Assembly (NCBI RefSeq): GCF_024346375.1
Contig: NZ_JAGQCV010000004.1
Coordinates: 1 to 64,000 of the forward strand
Length of the DNA stretch: 64,000 nucleotides
From: Synechococcus sp. ATX 2A4
GTDB taxonomy: Bacteria; Cyanobacteriota; Cyanobacteriia; PCC-6307; Cyanobiaceae
Direction: 5' to 3'
Made by a program: the position numbers and the translations under genes. Of the stretch, positions 46,330 through 54,223 are shown one piece after another (the stretch's first letter is position 1; the number at the start of each line of letters is the position of its first letter). The notes beneath the pieces are model-generated. The model did no database searches. It was not told the origin of the DNA and saw nothing but the letters and a program-made list of their open reading frames with translations.

Positions 46330-47484
46330 ATGTCCCTGGCCCCCCGCAGCGAAGCCGAACTCCAGCAGCGCCAGCGCAGCGGCACTCTGCGCGTGCTCGC
46401 TGCCGCTGATTTTCGGGCGTTGGTGGCGGCCGGCGGGCTGGAAGCGGCCTACGCCGCCACCGACGTGGTGGTGGCCGCCAATGCGGAGTTCACCGACCAG
46501 GCCACGCTGCAGCTCAGTCTCGGGCCGGTGGACCCGCCCCTGCGCATCCGTGGGGCTCGGCTCGACGGGGTTCTGGCCCAGGGGGCGGGCGGCACCGCGG
46601 GCCTGTGTCTCTCGATCGGTGGTGGGCTGGGCGAACCGCTGCGCCGGGGGGGCGCCCAGGTGCTGGAAACCCTGCTGGCCAGCCAGGAGGTGGAACTCAC
46701 GCTCACGGGCGAGGCCACCGCCTCCCACCCGCGCCGGGAGTACCGGGGCCGGCTGTCGCTGGAGCGCCTGGGTGGTGCTCGCCTGCTGCTGCACCGCGCC
46801 ATCGCTGAAAACGGGGTGGTGGCGGTGAGCAGCGCAGAGGGAGTGGTGCGCAGCCCTTACGGCCCCCTGCTCGGTCCCTACGGCAACGCCCTTTACAGCG
46901 GAGCCGGCAGCAGCAGCATCGGTCTCACCATGCCCTCGCTGGCCTGGCTCGGTCCGGGATCGCCCGTGCTGGTGGCGGGGGCGTTGGGCTGGGTGATCGG
47001 GGCAGGCCATGGGCACCAGCCCCGCACGCGGCGGCTGCCCAGCGGCCACGCGCGCACCCCCGGGGCGGTCGTGGCCGTGAGCGTCGATCTGCACGGGCTG
47101 CGGCCCGACTGGATACGCGCCTGTTTCTTCGAAGGACATGGCAGTGCCCTGATGGTGCCGATCGCCGTTCCCGTGCCCCTGCTCGATCTCGCAGTGGCCC
47201 GTCAGGCCTCGATCGGCGACGACCAGTTGGAAGCGCCCGTGCTCGATTTCTCGATCCCGCGCCGGATCCGCCCTGGGTTCGGTTTCGTGCCCTACAGCCA
47301 GCTGCTGGCCGGAGTGATCCAGGTGGACGGCCGCCGCATCCCCTGCGCGCCGGCCCACAGCCCCCGCCTGGCCCGGGAGATCGGCGCCTGCCTGATCGAG
47401 CAGCTGCAAAAGGGCCGCTTCCCGCTGCGTGGGCCGCTGGAGCCCCTGTCAGCGCGCCAGGGCCTGATCCCCCTGGAGGGTTGA
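46330..47484 (+). CDS. DUF39 / HcyBio-like homocysteine biosynthesis family protein
   Basis: A 384-residue protein from ATG 46330. It carries VVVAANAEFTDQATLQLSLG, RGARLDGVLAQGAGG, PSLAWLGPGSPVLVAGALGW and a GHGHQP / PGAVVAVSVDLHGL segment. These fit DUF39, whose archaeal and anaerobic bacterial members convert aspartate semialdehyde to homocysteine using an Fe-S partner. The C-terminal ferredoxin or CBS domains of some members are absent, and the Cys content is low (RACFFEG, IPCAP). Function here is inferred only. hom is elsewhere in this window, so a second route to homocysteine would be unexpected. Confidence 0.65.
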   Translation: MSLAPRSEAELQQRQRSGTLRVLAAADFRALVAAGGLEAAYAATDVVVAANAEFTDQATLQLSLGPVDPPLRIRGARLDGVLAQGAGGTAGLCLSIGGGLGEPLRRGGAQVLETLLASQEVELTLTGEATASHPRREYRGRLSLERLGGARLLLHRAIAENGVVAVSSAEGVVRSPYGPLLGPYGNALYSGAGSSSIGLTMPSLAWLGPGSPVLVAGALGWVIGAGHGHQPRTRRLPSGHARTPGAVVAVSVDLHGLRPDWIRACFFEGHGSALMVPIAVPVPLLDLAVARQASIGDDQLEAPVLDFSIPRRIRPGFGFVPYSQLLAGVIQVDGRRIPCAPAHSPRLAREIGACLIEQLQKGRFPLRGPLEPLSARQGLIPLEG

Positions 47485-47593
47485 TCGGCCCTGTCAGAGG
47501 CAGCTGTGCTGGCCTGCTGCAACGGTCTGCCGAAGGGAGGCTCCCGGTTGCCGGATGCGCCGTAGGCTCCCGTTGCGGTTTTTGTGGCAGTCG

Positions 47594-48463
47594 ATGACCG
47601 AGCCTTCCGCTTCCTCCAACTCGCCGTTCCTTCCCGGGGAGCAACCGCCGGCGCCTGAGCCCGCCGGAGAGGTCGCTGCTCCCGAAATCTCCGGCGGGGA
47701 GCAGGGCGCTGCTGACGTCTTCTCTGCTGCGGCCGCGGCCGATCAGCCGACCGCTGATGAACCGCCTGCTGAAGCCCCCGCCGCGCTTGCTGCCGACGCT
47801 GGTCCGGCACCGACCTGGCAGTCGGTGCCGGAACCGACGGTGCAGCTGGAGCCGGTGGTGCAGCCTGAGTCGATTGGGGACTCGGAGCGCTTCCCCCTTC
47901 CGCTCATGAGCGCGCCCGCGAATTCGGAGGCTGGGTCCCAGGCTGCTCCAGGTGAGGCGCCGCTCTCCACGCCGGTTGCCGCCACGGTCGCGGCATCGGC
48001 CGCTGCCCCTGTCGCTGCCGCTGCTTCAGGCAGCGAAGCCCCAGCTGAAGAGCCTCCCGCCGCTCCCAAGCCCACCGCTCAGCCCACCGCTGAACCTGCT
48101 GTGGCGGCCACCGTCCACGTGCCGGCCGCCCCGGCCACCGCCGAGGGCGGTGGCGAATGGGATTTGCTCGTGACCAAACTGCGCGAGTGGATCGGCAGCG
48201 GCCGCCTGCAGGACATGCTTGTGCAGTACCAGGCACCACTGCGCGCGGTCGCCCTGTTGCTTGCTCTGGTGCTGGTGCTGCGCCTTTACGGCGCCGTGAT
48301 CGGCGCCATTGACAGCTTGCCCCTGCTGCCGGGGCTGCTGGAGCTGGCCGGGGTGATCTGGCTCAGCCGCTTTGCTGCTTCTCGCCTGGTGCGCAGCAGT
48401 GATCGCCAGCAGTTGATCGCTTCGCTGGAGCAGCGTTGGCGGGCGTTTCGCGGCAACGACTGA
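47594..48463 (+). CDS. CAAD-domain membrane protein
   Basis: A 289-residue protein. A disordered Ala/Pro/Glu-rich region covers residues 1-195; then comes WDLLVTKLREWIGSGRLQDM and two membrane helices: RAVALLLALVLVLRLYGAVIG and SLPLLPGLLELAGVIWLSR. This is the CAAD domain, found alone or fused to aminoacyl-tRNA synthetases, and related to CURT1 thylakoid-curvature proteins. Thylakoid association is inferred. ATG at 47594 is chosen; the in-frame start at 47555 adds an Arg-rich leader. Followed by guaB3. Confidence 0.85.
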   Translation: MTEPSASSNSPFLPGEQPPAPEPAGEVAAPEISGGEQGAADVFSAAAAADQPTADEPPAEAPAALAADAGPAPTWQSVPEPTVQLEPVVQPESIGDSERFPLPLMSAPANSEAGSQAAPGEAPLSTPVAATVAASAAAPVAAAASGSEAPAEEPPAAPKPTAQPTAEPAVAATVHVPAAPATAEGGGEWDLLVTKLREWIGSGRLQDMLVQYQAPLRAVALLLALVLVLRLYGAVIGAIDSLPLLPGLLELAGVIWLSRFAASRLVRSSDRQQLIASLEQRWRAFRGND

Positions 48464-48548
48464 GGCCGCCCGTTGGGCTGGGCGGTGATCGACCGGAAGG
48501 CAGACAGGCCTGTTGATAGCTTGGCCCGACTGCGACGTCCATCCACCG

Positions 48549-49712
48549 GTGACCATTCAGTTAGGAGGAAAGCGCACCGTCCGTCGTGCCTACGGAATTG
48601 ATGAAATCGCTCTGGTTCCTGGAGGCCGCACGGTCGATCCGGATGTCACCGACACCCGCTGGAGCATCGGAGGCATCGACCGCGAAATTCCAATCATCGC
48701 CAGCGCGATGGATGGGGTGGTGGATGTGTCGATGGCCGTCGAGCTCTGCCGCCTCGGCGCGCTCGGGGTTCTCAATCTTGAGGGTGTCCAGACCCGCTAC
48801 GAGGACCCCAACCCGGCACTCGACCGCATCGCCGCGGTGGGCAAGCACGATTTCGTCCCCTTGATGCAGGAGCTGTACAGCCAGCCTGTGCAGGAAGTGC
48901 TGATCCGCAGGCGCATTGCTGAAATCCGTGAGCAGGGCGGCATCGCCGCCGTCAGTGCCACCCCCGCCGCCGCGTTGCGCTTTGGCAAGGCGGTAGCGGA
49001 AGCCGGAGCTGATCTCTTCTTCGTGCAGGCCACGGTGGTGTCCACCGAGCACATCGGACCGGAGGGCCGCGAGCGGCTCGATCTGGCCACCCTCTGCCGC
49101 GAGATGGGCGTGCCGGTGGTGATCGGCAACTGCGTCACCTACAACGTGGCCCTGGAGCTGATGCGCGCCGGTGCCGCCGGGGTGCTGGTGGGCATCGGCC
49201 CTGGCGCCGCCTGCACCTCCCGCGGGGTGCTCGGGGTGGGCATCCCCCAGGCCACCGCAGTCGCCGACTGCGCCGCTGCCCGCGACGACCATGAGCGGGA
49301 AACCGGGCGCCGCGTGCCGGTGATCGCCGATGGCGGCATCGTCACAGGCGGCGACATCTGCAAATGCATCGCCTGCGGGGCCGATGCCGTGATGATCGGC
49401 TCGCCGATCGCGCGGGCGGCCGAAGCACCCGGCCGCGGCTTCCATTGGGGCATGGCCACGCCAAGCCCGGTGCTACCGCGGGGCACCCGCATCAGCGTCG
49501 GCACCACCGGCAGCCTCGAGAAGATTCTGCGCGGCCCCGCCAGCCTCGATGACGGCACCCAGAACCTGCTGGGAGCCCTTAAGACATCGATGGGCACCTT
49601 GGGTGCCCGCACCCTTCGCGACATGCAGCAGGTGGAGGTGGTGGTGGCCCCCTCCCTGCTCACGGAAGGCAAGGTGTACCAGAAGGCTCAGCAACTGGGC
49701 ATGGGCAAGTGA
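48549..49712 (+). CDS. guaB3: GuaB3-type IMP dehydrogenase family protein
   Basis: A 387-residue TIM-barrel protein without the CBS domains of classical IMPDH. It starts at GTG 48549 (VTIQLGGKRTVRRAYGIDE). PIIASAMDGVVDVS, GVLNLEGVQTRYEDP and the catalytic-Cys loop IGPGAACTSRGVLGVG are present; IADGGIVTGGDICKC and GADAVMIGSPIARA bind phosphate. GuaB3 of cyanobacteria has been described as a distinct IMPDH clade, making XMP for GMP synthesis. The position ahead of yfr1 and trxA is conserved in picocyanobacteria. Confidence 0.9.
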   Translation: MTIQLGGKRTVRRAYGIDEIALVPGGRTVDPDVTDTRWSIGGIDREIPIIASAMDGVVDVSMAVELCRLGALGVLNLEGVQTRYEDPNPALDRIAAVGKHDFVPLMQELYSQPVQEVLIRRRIAEIREQGGIAAVSATPAAALRFGKAVAEAGADLFFVQATVVSTEHIGPEGRERLDLATLCREMGVPVVIGNCVTYNVALELMRAGAAGVLVGIGPGAACTSRGVLGVGIPQATAVADCAAARDDHERETGRRVPVIADGGIVTGGDICKCIACGADAVMIGSPIARAAEAPGRGFHWGMATPSPVLPRGTRISVGTTGSLEKILRGPASLDDGTQNLLGALKTSMGTLGARTLRDMQQVEVVVAPSLLTEGKVYQKAQQLGMGK

Positions 49713-49776
49713 GGCTCCTGGTCAACCCCTGAATCGGCGCGCCATTTCAGGCGGCTTTCCAGCAATGAGACGCCAC

Positions 49777-49803
49777 TGGACAGGCCGAGACGGGGGCTAG
49801 TCT
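49777..49803 (+). promoter_or_regulatory. Possible yfr1 promoter
   Basis: TGGACA (49777-49782) and TAGTCT (49798-49803) are 15 bases apart and end about 8 bases before the expected 5' end of Yfr1. The -10-like box agrees with the expected start; the -35 is one base off consensus and the spacer is short. Pattern-based only. Confidence 0.45.
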
Positions 49804-49811
49804 CGTGCTGT

Positions 49812-49873
49812 GGGGGCTACGGCTCGCACACTCCTCACACCACCCCGCCCGGCGCGTCCGGGCATTTTCTCTT
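49812..49873 (+). ncRNA. yfr1: Yfr1 small RNA
   Basis: About 60 nt between guaB3 and trxA. It has the three parts of Yfr1: a 5' hairpin GGGGGC-TACG-GCTCGC (49812-49827) closed by a UNCG-type loop, the invariant single-stranded ACTCCTCACAC (49830-49840), and a terminator hairpin GCCCGG-CGCGT-CCGGGC followed by ATTTTCTCTT (49847-49873). Yfr1 is known across cyanobacteria, usually next to trxA; its unpaired motif base-pairs with target mRNAs, among them outer-membrane porin messages. Exact 5' end estimated from the hairpin. Confidence 0.92.
49847..49873 (+). terminator. Intrinsic terminator of yfr1
   Basis: A perfect 6-bp GC stem GCCCGG/CCGGGC with a 5-base loop, followed by ATTTTCTCTT. It forms the 3' end of Yfr1 and separates it from trxA. 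Confidence 0.85.
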
Positions 49874-49901
49874 CCAACGTTCGGTGGCGGTCCCGGGAAT
49901 G

Positions 49902-49928
49902 TTGCCAATGCCGTTGCTACATTGGCAA
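49902..49928. promoter_or_regulatory. Perfect 9-bp inverted repeat upstream of trxA
   Basis: TTGCCAATG (49902-49910) and CATTGGCAA (49920-49928) are exact reverse complements separated by 9 bases. The site ends 19 bases before the trxA ATG and begins 28 bases after the yfr1 terminator. It could be a protein operator (18-base centre spacing) or an mRNA hairpin over the leader. No T-tract follows, so it is not a terminator. Confidence 0.6.
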
Positions 49929-49947
49929 AACCTTGTCACTCCCTCGA

Positions 49948-50271
49948 ATGTCCAGCGCCACTGCCGTCACCGACGCCTCCTTTGAGCTGGATGTGCTCAA
50001 GAGTGATGTGCCCGTGCTGGTGGATTTCTGGGCTCCCTGGTGTGGTCCCTGCCGCATGGTCGCTCCGATCGTCGATGAAATCGCCAAGGAATTTGAGGGC
50101 CGCATCAAGGTCTTCAAGCTCAACACCGACGAAAACCCCAACGTTGCCAGCCAGTACGGCATTCGCAGCATTCCCACTCTGATGGTGTTCAAAGGTGGCG
50201 TAAAAGTCGACACCGTCGTTGGCGCCGTGCCCAAGAACACCCTGTCCGGCACTATCACCAAATACCTCTGA
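49948..50271 (+). CDS. trxA: Thioredoxin TrxA
   Basis: A 107-residue m-type thioredoxin, the general disulfide reductant in redox signalling and the electron donor for reductases. The active site is WCGPC at residues 31-35, within [31 protein letters not shown] has the cis-Pro. ATG at 49948 ([15 protein letters not shown]) is used. Upstream lies an inverted repeat and the yfr1 gene, an arrangement typical of cyanobacteria. Confidence 0.97.
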   Translation: MSSATAVTDASFELDVLKSDVPVLVDFWAPWCGPCRMVAPIVDEIAKEFEGRIKVFKLNTDENPNVASQYGIRSIPTLMVFKGGVKVDTVVGAVPKNTLSGTITKYL

Positions 50272-50294
50272 GTTCTCCTCTCGCCCCTTCCGGC

Positions 50295-51485
50295 GTGTTG
50301 TCGCAGCCAGCCTCCGCCACCCCGCCGGATCCATTCGCTTCGCTCTCTGCTCGGGCGGAAGCGGGCACTGGCCCCTCCTCACCCTCAAAGGCGGATTCGC
50401 CTCAGGGACTTTTGTCCTTGGAAGGCGGGGCCAACGGGCACCCTGCCCCTGAACTCAGCAACCACCCCCAGCGATTGTTGATCGATCGATCGATCGCCAC
50501 CTTGATGCGCATCGCCGGAAGCGGTGCCGACGGCGAGGATTGGGGGCTGATCAGCGGCACCCTTCAAGACATCCAACAGGCGCTGCAGATGTTCGAGCAG
50601 CACCGCCGCACCCGCAAGGTCACGGTGTTCGGCTCGGCCCGCACCACCCCGGACAGCCCCTGCTACACGCTCAGCGAAGAGCTGGCCAGTTGTGCCATCG
50701 CGGCAGGCTTTGATGTGATCACCGGCGCGGGTGCTGGCGTGATGGAGGCGGCGAATCGGGGTGCCGGTAGCGATCACGGCTTCGGCCTCAATGTGCAGCT
50801 GCCGTTCGAGCAACAGCCCAACCCCTACATCGCCGGTCGCAGCGACCGCCTGGTCGACTTCCGTTATTTCTTCACCCGCAAACTTTTCTTCCTGCGCGAA
50901 TGCGATGCGCTGGTGGTACTGCCGGGGGGCTTCGGCACGCTCGATGAATTGTTTGAGTCGCTTACGCTCATCCAGACCGGCCGCATTGCCCCGATTCCCG
51001 TGGTGCTGTTGGCCCCCCCCGGTGATCCCTTCTGGACCAACTGGCAGCACACGCTCCGCCACGACTTGATCGATCGTGGGCTCGTGAGTGAGGCGGATGC
51101 GGCCCTCTTCTGCAAAGCCAGCAGCGCCGCCGAAGCCATGGCGCAGATCTGCCGCTTCTACCGCGTGTTTCATACCGCCAGGCTGGTGAATGACCGCCTT
51201 GAGCTGCTGCTGCACGCCCCCCTCACGCCCACACAGCTCAAGGTGCTGAACCAGCACTTCGCCGACCTACTGGACAGCGGCCAGATTGAGCTCGATGAAG
51301 TCTGCGATCTTTCTGACCAGCTCCGGCCATCGCTGCGCTTCGATTTCAACGACCGCAAGGTGGGCCGGCTTTATCAGTTGATTGAGCATCTCAACGGGCT
51401 CGATCTTCAAGGTGCACCGGAACCGCACCACCCAGAGCAACGCCGCTGCGCCTTTCCGCCCTCATCGGAGCACGGCCTGCCATGA
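50295..51485 (+). CDS. LOG-family (lysine decarboxylase-like) protein
   Basis: A 396-residue protein starting at GTG 50295. A disordered leader of about 60 residues precedes a Rossmann-like domain: VTVFGSARTTPDSPCY, VITGAGAGVMEAANRGA and VLPGGFGTLDELFESL, the last two being LOG motifs (PGGxGTxxE). Family members are nucleoside 5'-monophosphate phosphoribohydrolases; larger forms like this one also include PpnN-like nucleosidases. Exact activity unknown. The hisH ATG overlaps its stop (ATGA). Confidence 0.85.
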   Translation: MLSQPASATPPDPFASLSARAEAGTGPSSPSKADSPQGLLSLEGGANGHPAPELSNHPQRLLIDRSIATLMRIAGSGADGEDWGLISGTLQDIQQALQMFEQHRRTRKVTVFGSARTTPDSPCYTLSEELASCAIAAGFDVITGAGAGVMEAANRGAGSDHGFGLNVQLPFEQQPNPYIAGRSDRLVDFRYFFTRKLFFLRECDALVVLPGGFGTLDELFESLTLIQTGRIAPIPVVLLAPPGDPFWTNWQHTLRHDLIDRGLVSEADAALFCKASSAAEAMAQICRFYRVFHTARLVNDRLELLLHAPLTPTQLKVLNQHFADLLDSGQIELDEVCDLSDQLRPSLRFDFNDRKVGRLYQLIEHLNGLDLQGAPEPHHPEQRRCAFPPSSEHGLP

Positions 51486-52111
51486 CCCGGATCGGACTGA
51501 TCGATTACGGCATGGGCAATCTCCATTCCGTGCGCCGCGCGATTGAGCGCCTCGGAGCAGAGGTGGTGCCCGTGCAGGAAGCCGCTGCAATGCAGGCCTG
51601 CAAGGCGTTGATCCTCCCTGGCGTGGGCGCCTTCGACCCCGCCATGCAGCGACTGGAGCAGGCGGAGCTGATTGAACCCCTGCGCGACTGGTGCGGCTCG
51701 GGTGGGCGTCTGCTGGGGATCTGCCTGGGGCTGCAGTTGCTGTTCCAGGGCAGTGAGGAAGGCCAGCGCGAGGGCCTGAGCCTGTTGGCGGGCCGGGTGC
51801 GGGCCCTGCCGCGCACGCCTGATCATCCGATCCCTCACATGGGTTGGGCGCCGCTGCTGCCGGGCACGCCATCGCCGCTGCTGCCGCCGGATCACCCACC
51901 CGCCTGGGTCTACTTCGTGCATTCCTTCGCCGCCGATCCCATCGATTCCGCCTGCGTCACCGCCCAGGTGGTCTACGGCGATGCCCGGGTCACGGCTGCG
52001 GTCTGGCAGCAGAACGTGGCGGCCTGCCAGTTCCATCCGGAGAAATCAGGCCCGGTGGGTCAACAGATGTTGCGCCGCTGGCTGCGCTGGGTAGAGAGCG
52101 CCGCCGCATGA
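51482..52111 (+). CDS. hisH: Imidazole glycerol phosphate synthase subunit HisH
   Basis: A 209-residue class I glutamine amidotransferase that supplies ammonia to HisF in histidine synthesis. It starts MTRIGLIDYGMGNLHSVRRA. The oxyanion and nucleophile region is ILPGVGAFDPAM and LLGICLGLQLLF (Cys about 81); FHPEKSG has the catalytic His and Glu. hisF is not in this window. Overlaps the LOG gene by four bases. Confidence 0.95.
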   Translation: MTRIGLIDYGMGNLHSVRRAIERLGAEVVPVQEAAAMQACKALILPGVGAFDPAMQRLEQAELIEPLRDWCGSGGRLLGICLGLQLLFQGSEEGQREGLSLLAGRVRALPRTPDHPIPHMGWAPLLPGTPSPLLPPDHPPAWVYFVHSFAADPIDSACVTAQVVYGDARVTAAVWQQNVAACQFHPEKSGPVGQQMLRRWLRWVESAAA

Positions 52112-52121
52112 CGTATCTGAT

Positions 52122-52706
52122 ATGACACTGCGGATCAGTGGTGGCCGCCGCCTGGTCAGCCCAGCGGGTTCGGCGGCCAGGCCCACCACCTCGCGGGTGC
52201 GGCTGGCGGTGATGAATCTGCTCAGCGCACATCTGGAGGGAGCGCGTTGGCTCGATCTCTGCTGCGGCAGTGGGGTGATGGGCTGCGAGGCGCTGCAGCG
52301 CGGCGTGGCGGCCGTGGTGGCGGTGGATCAGGACCGGGCGATGGCAGTCACGGCGCGGACCAATCTCGAAACGGTGCGCTCCGGGCTCAGGCGGCCGGTG
52401 ACCGTGGAGGTGCTCTGCCGGCCCCTGCCACGCTGGCTTGAGGGTGGCGGCGCCTGCCGCACCGCTGGTGGGCCGTTCGATCTCATCTATGTGGATCCGC
52501 CTTACGACGCTGGATTGCACCAGCCGATCGCCGCAGCGGCGTTGCAGCACGGCTGGGTGGCCGCTGGTGGGCTGTTGGTCTGGGAATGCGGCAGCCGCCG
52601 GGTACCCGAACCGCCTGCCGGTTGGGAACTGAGTCAGCAGCGCCGCTACGGCAGCTCGGAAGTGGTGCTGCTGACGCCCCTACAGACGCCAGAAGAACCG
52701 CCATAG
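52122..52706 (+). CDS. rsmD: 16S rRNA (guanine-966-N2)-methyltransferase RsmD
   Basis: A 194-residue rRNA methyltransferase. RISGGRRLVSP at the N-terminus, PTTSRVRLAVMNLL, motif I WLDLCCGSGVMGCEALQRG and motif IV LIYVDPPYDAG (DPPY, N6/N2-amine methylases) define the RsmD family. An inserted Gly/Cys-rich stretch sits before motif IV. It follows hisH by 10 bases. Normal length. Confidence 0.93.
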   Translation: MTLRISGGRRLVSPAGSAARPTTSRVRLAVMNLLSAHLEGARWLDLCCGSGVMGCEALQRGVAAVVAVDQDRAMAVTARTNLETVRSGLRRPVTVEVLCRPLPRWLEGGGACRTAGGPFDLIYVDPPYDAGLHQPIAAAALQHGWVAAGGLLVWECGSRRVPEPPAGWELSQQRRYGSSEVVLLTPLQTPEEPP

Positions 52707-52746
52707 CCGCTGCGTGAAGTGAAGGCTGAAGGCGAGGAGCGCCGGA

Positions 52747-52860
52747 TCAGCCGCCGAGGGCGCTGCCACGGCGGTATTGGTTCCAGGCCGCCACGAACAA
52801 CCCCAACAGGGTGACGGGAATCAGACCCAGCACGATGCCACACAGCAGGGGTTCGATCAT
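52747..52860 (-). CDS. petG: Cytochrome b6f complex subunit PetG
   Basis: A 37-residue single-pass membrane protein, [20 protein letters not shown]..., matching PetG (subunit 5) of the cytochrome b6f complex, which is needed for complex assembly. The hydrophobic helix fills residues 5-25, followed by NQYRRG on the other side. It is divergent from the cytochrome c gene and convergent with rsmD. Confidence 0.95.
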
Positions 52861-52934
52861 GGAGAGCCAGCCACACAGAAGTGACGCAATTGTTTCACGT
52901 CTGCGGCAGTCTGGAGTGAGCAGCGTGGCGTTCC

Positions 52935-53342
52935 TTGACAGGTGATCTGATCCCGGCAACGGCTCCTGGGGGGGGAGCGGAGGCCCCCTTCCGCCGTCAG
53001 GGTCTGATCACAGCGATGGTGCTGATGGCTGCTGCCGCCTGTGCGCTGCTGGCCTTGGGGCTGCTGCCCTCCATCGGTGGCGACCCCTACACCCGCCAGA
53101 CCCTCGATCTGTCTGGTTCGGCCGATCGCGGCAGCAGACTGTTCCTGATCAACTGCGCCGGCTGCCACGGCATCGCCGGGCAGGGGCTCGTGGGCCCGAG
53201 CCTGCATGGCGTCACCCAGCGCAAGAACGATCGCCAGCTCGTGCAGCAGGTTGTGAGCGGCCGCACCCCGCCCATGCCCCGTTTCCAGCCTGATCCCCAG
53301 GCCATGGCTGATCTGATCGCCCATCTCCACGCTCTGGCGTGA
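52935..53342 (+). CDS. cytM: Membrane-anchored cytochrome c (CytM-like)
   Basis: A 135-residue class I cytochrome c. An N-terminal anchor ([21 protein letters not shown]) is followed by the haem motif CAGCH (Cys74, Cys77, His78) and a Met ligand about 114 in RTPPMPRF. The layout and neighbourhood (petG divergent) fit cytochrome cM of cyanobacteria, which affects respiration and is often required for dark or mixotrophic growth. The start is a TTG at 52935; no better start exists before the anchor. The trmJ GTG overlaps its stop. Confidence 0.82.
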
Positions 53343-54202
53343 CGGCGCCGGCGCCCGTTTTCTTGCCACTGGTGGTGGTGCTGGTAGAACCTGCCGGCCC
53401 GCTCAATGTGGGCAGTGCTGCCCGGCTCTGCGCCAATTTCGGCATCAGCGAGCTGCGCCTGGTGGCGCCCCGCTGCGATCACCTCGGCGATGAAGCCCGC
53501 CGTATGGCCGTACACGCCCAGCCGCTGCTGGAGCGGGCCTTGGTGTTCCCCGGCCTGGCCGACGCTATCGCCGATTGCCGCCGCGTCGTGGCCGCCAGTG
53601 GCCGGCCGGAGGCAGCACCGGTGGCCGTGGTGGATCCGCCCGAGGCCTTTGCCTGGCTGGCGGCTGGAGGTGGAGATGGGGAGGGGGCCGCTGGGATGGG
53701 CCGCGCCCTTGGTGATGGTCCCGATCACAGCCCTGGCCCAGCGGCTGCGCCGGCCGTGGCGGTGCCGGGCGTGGCGGTGCCGGGTGCGGCCGCCCTCGTG
53801 TTCGGCCGGGAAGACCGGGGGCTGAGCAACGACGAACTGCTGCAGGCTGGACGGGTGCTGCGCATCGCCGCCGATCCCGCCTACACCTCGCTAAACCTTT
53901 CCCACGCGTTGGCCATCGTGTTGCATGAATGGCACCGGTTCCACGCCCGCTCGCCTGGTCCAGGCCCTGGTCCCACCACGGCGCTGCCCACACCGGTGCG
54001 ACGCGCCGACCTGGAAGCGGCGCTGGCCGATGCCCAGGCCTTGCTGCTGGAGGTGGGTTTTCTGTTGCCGCACACAGCCCATGCCCGCATGGTCAAGGTG
54101 CGCGGCCTGCTGCAACGGGCCCAGATCGATGCCGATGAAGTGGCCCTGGTGCGTGGCATGGTCCGGCAACTGCGCTGGGCCACCGATCGCCGGACCCCTT
54201 AA
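53339..54202 (+). CDS. TrmJ/TrmH-type tRNA/rRNA methyltransferase (SPOUT)
   Basis: A 287-residue SPOUT RNA methyltransferase. It begins with VVVLVEPAGPLNVGSAARLCANFG (motif 1 N..G.AAR), then RLVAPRCDH, and has AALVFGREDRGLSNDEL (motif 2) and PAYTSLNLSHALAI (motif 3 SLNLSxA). TrmJ members 2'-O-methylate tRNA position 32. An insert of about 40 residues (GGGDGEGAAGMGRALGDG..., then Ala/Val/Pro) between motifs 1 and 2 is unusual and partly built of a tandem repeat. The GTG start overlaps the cytM stop. Confidence 0.88.
   Translation: MTAPAPVFLPLVVVLVEPAGPLNVGSAARLCANFGISELRLVAPRCDHLGDEARRMAVHAQPLLERALVFPGLADAIADCRRVVAASGRPEAAPVAVVDPPEAFAWLAAGGGDGEGAAGMGRALGDGPDHSPGPAAAPAVAVPGVAVPGAAALVFGREDRGLSNDELLQAGRVLRIAADPAYTSLNLSHALAIVLHEWHRFHARSPGPGPGPTTALPTPVRRADLEAALADAQALLLEVGFLLPHTAHARMVKVRGLLQRAQIDADEVALVRGMVRQLRWATDRRTP
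53756..53785 (+). repeat. 15-bp tandem duplication inside the trmJ-like gene
   Basis: gtggcggtgccgggc is followed directly by gtggcggtgccgggt. The two copies encode VAVPG VAVPG in the low-complexity insert, so the frame is kept. Confidence 0.85.
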
Positions 54203-54223
54203 CGTCCTGCCAATCCTTCTTGC

